The position numbers and the translations under genes were made by a program. A stretch of 64,000 bases of DNA from Paenibacillus algicola (GTDB taxonomy: Bacteria > Bacillota > Bacilli > Paenibacillales > Paenibacillaceae): NCBI RefSeq assembly GCF_005577435.1, contig NZ_CP040396.1:3672501-3736500 (forward strand), written 5' to 3'. Positions 62,407 to 64,000 of the stretch are shown piece by piece. Each line of letters opens with the position of its first letter. Within the stretch, counting starts at the first letter, position 1. A model generated the notes under the pieces. The model saw nothing but the letters and a program-made list of their open reading frames with translations, was not told where the DNA came from and ran no database searches.

Positions 62407-63588
62407 TCAAGCCTCATCGGCCGAGGCGGCAGACTGCTGACTGGCTTCCAGGCGATACCCGGTGAGTCTGACGGCCGTCAGCCATTCCGGTTCACAGCAT
62501 ACCTCGTTCATCCCCAGCCGATACACCGCTCTTAAATCGGCCGGCCGAATATCCCCCCCGGCGCGGATGTCCAGCTCCGGCTTGATGCTGCGCATGATAT
62601 CTACAATCTCCTCCAGCCGGGAGCACTGCAGCGCCGGACCGCCCCAATCGCTGACGGGCTCCTCCAGCTCTATTATGCGGGCAGGCCCTCCCAGCGGCTG
62701 CTGCTCCTGCAGAAGATGGAATCGCGATGCGCTCTCTATATCCATGACGACCAGATCTGCAGAACGCGCAATGCCGGCAGCATCAACAGGCCGCACATCG
62801 GGGTGCAGCAAGGCGCCTACCTTACAATGCGCTTCCGGCCACCATGCTCCTAGCGTCTGCCGGCCCACTTCCTCAATGAAATCATATACGGCCAGCCATT
62901 CCTCCTCCTGCATCGGCCACAGCGCCAGCAGCGCAAGCTCAAAGGGAATCTCCTCCTGATCACATCGGAGCATAGCGCGAAACATGGCCTCCAGCTGCAC
63001 ATCCTGAAGGGCTAGCCGTTCCTCCGGAGCTGCAGCCTGCCGGGCATCCCAGGCGAGACTGACGGAGCAAGGCTTGCCGTCTGCGGCCTGAAGCAGTCTG
63101 ATCCAGGACTCTGTCCATAAATACACCAAGCGCCCACGCTTGAGCTTTCTTTCCTCCTCGTCCTCCGTGCATGAGAGCCATGCCTCATACACGGCCAGCA
63201 GGCTTTCGTCCCGCAGCAGCTCTTCACCCCGGAGCAAGCCAATGCCCTGAGCCCCCCGCTGGAGACCGGCGCAAGCCCTGGCCACGGAGTCCGCGCGGCT
63301 CGTCACCCGCAGGCGGCGCTGGCCGTCACTCCAGCTCAGCAGACGCTGCAGCGAAGCTTCATCGCTGGAGGCTGCGCCCAGCCTCTGAGCGAGGATCGAC
63401 TCTATATCATCAGGCTGAGCCAGCAGCAGTAAAGCCTCCTCATGCGTGACACCCTTGCCGGCTGCCAGCTCTCCCAGCCCGGTCAGATCGAGTCCCTGCC
63501 CGGAATTACGCTCCCATTCCTTTCGGGCAAACCGATCATAAAAGCGCTTCCCTTGCTCGGCACCTTGTGTCCGTTTCGCTTCTGTCAT
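62407..63588 (-). CDS. Divergent PEP-utilising-enzyme-like protein
   Basis: 393 residues, unrecognised as a whole. The order of motifs follows the C-terminal PEP-binding barrel of pyruvate phosphate dikinase and enzyme I. RLRVTSRADSVARACAGLQRGAQGIGLLRGEELL resembles ...GAxGIGLxRTEH. KVGALLHPDVRPVDAAGIARSADLVVMDIES resembles xGxMIExPxAALxADxIA. PADLRAVYRLGMNEVCCEPEWLTAVRLTGYRLEASQ resembles ...GxDYVSCSPxRxPxARLAAAQA, with a Cys in the place of the catalytic Cys. The RLLDPPLHEF and substrate-handling loops are absent. A degenerate, possibly regulatory PEP-domain protein is the best guess. A GGGGTAGAG site lies before the ATG. Confidence 0.5.
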   Translation of the reverse strand: MTEAKRTQGAEQGKRFYDRFARKEWERNSGQGLDLTGLGELAAGKGVTHEEALLLLAQPDDIESILAQRLGAASSDEASLQRLLSWSDGQRRLRVTSRADSVARACAGLQRGAQGIGLLRGEELLRDESLLAVYEAWLSCTEDEEERKLKRGRLVYLWTESWIRLLQAADGKPCSVSLAWDARQAAAPEERLALQDVQLEAMFRAMLRCDQEEIPFELALLALWPMQEEEWLAVYDFIEEVGRQTLGAWWPEAHCKVGALLHPDVRPVDAAGIARSADLVVMDIESASRFHLLQEQQPLGGPARIIELEEPVSDWGGPALQCSRLEEIVDIMRSIKPELDIRAGGDIRPADLRAVYRLGMNEVCCEPEWLTAVRLTGYRLEASQQSAASADEA

Positions 63589-63710
63589 GAGACTCTACCC
63601 CTTTTCGTGAATGGTATCGTATTCATGCTGCCGCCTCCATACCAGATTATTGTCCCGGGCCCCAAAATATACGGCTTTCCCCCATCTTTCTGAAGATGAA
63701 CCTGCGCGCA

Positions 63711-63753
63711 AAAAGACCCATCAAGCGGTTGTTCACCATGCTTGATGGGTCTT
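63711..63753 (-). terminator. Terminator of the metY-like gene
   Basis: Minus strand AAGACCCATCAAGC / GCTTGATGGGTCTT stem with five Ts, 28 bases after the stop. Confidence 0.9.
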
Positions 63754-63781
63754 GGTCATATTGTGTAATGATAATGTCAGC

Positions 63782-64000
<219 letters not shown>

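Overview
The window looks like chromosomal DNA of a Paenibacillus-type, spore-forming member of the Bacillales. The evidence is a 16S rRNA 5' half with Firmicutes/Paenibacillus-like helices, the Bacillus-type order perR - ygzB - ygxA - rrn (here with a GH18 gene inserted), strong AGGAGG ribosome binding sites, the spore protein YyaC, a sigma-B partner-switching cluster, and SLH-domain and xylose genes of Bacillales type. Most genes lie on the minus strand.

Layout. 1-1.1 kb: 5' part of a 16S gene with two tandem rrn promoters. 1.1-8.4 kb: ygxA, ygzB, a GH18 hydrolase, perR, two envelope proteins, an MgtC-like protein and an acetyltransferase. 8.4-12.2 kb: gatCAB. 12.4-13.5 kb: an ECF sigma operon like sigY-yxlC-yxlD with its own candidate ECF promoter. 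13.9-21.4 kb: housekeeping genes (MBL hydrolase, thioredoxin-like protein, DedA, an O-antigen-ligase-like membrane protein with an internal 21-bp minisatellite, methyltransferase, alpha/beta hydrolase, YyaC, DUF1128).

21.5-37.8 kb is the most distinctive block. It holds rsbV-rsbW-sigB, preceded on the same strand by a CheR-type methyltransferase, two hybrid histidine kinases and a receiver-PP2C phosphatase. This matches the RsbY/RsbK/RsbM module of the Bacillus cereus group, with an enlarged kinase and one extra kinase. Around it lie small general-stress-type genes (GlsB/YeaQ, YtxH, DUF5665, YflT, DUF948, DUF1328). Several of these, and rsbV itself, carry a recurring candidate sigma-B promoter, GTTTC(A/G)-N13/14-GG-rich -10.

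37.9-49.1 kb: CDF transporter, ABC-F protein, MBL hydrolase, and cytochrome bd oxidase genes bracketed by two very small membrane-protein ORFs (36 and 33 codons). Then come a CvfC/YpgR protein, a lysine-permease-like transporter behind a leader/terminator, and a secreted transglutaminase-like protein. 49.4-56.6 kb: an SLH surface protein and the xylAB/xylR locus with operator and cre-like sites. 56.7-60.3 kb: glutaredoxin, trxB under a perfect PerR-type box, and a PfeT-like metal-efflux ATPase under a Fur-like box, so iron and peroxide control (perR is at 4.4 kb) recurs in the window. 60.4-62.3 kb: a complete-looking group II intron inserted directly behind a terminator. 62.4-63.6 kb: a degenerate PEP-utilising-enzyme-like protein. 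The window ends inside a MetY-like gene.

All functional calls are from reading translated sequence and local motifs. No database search was run.
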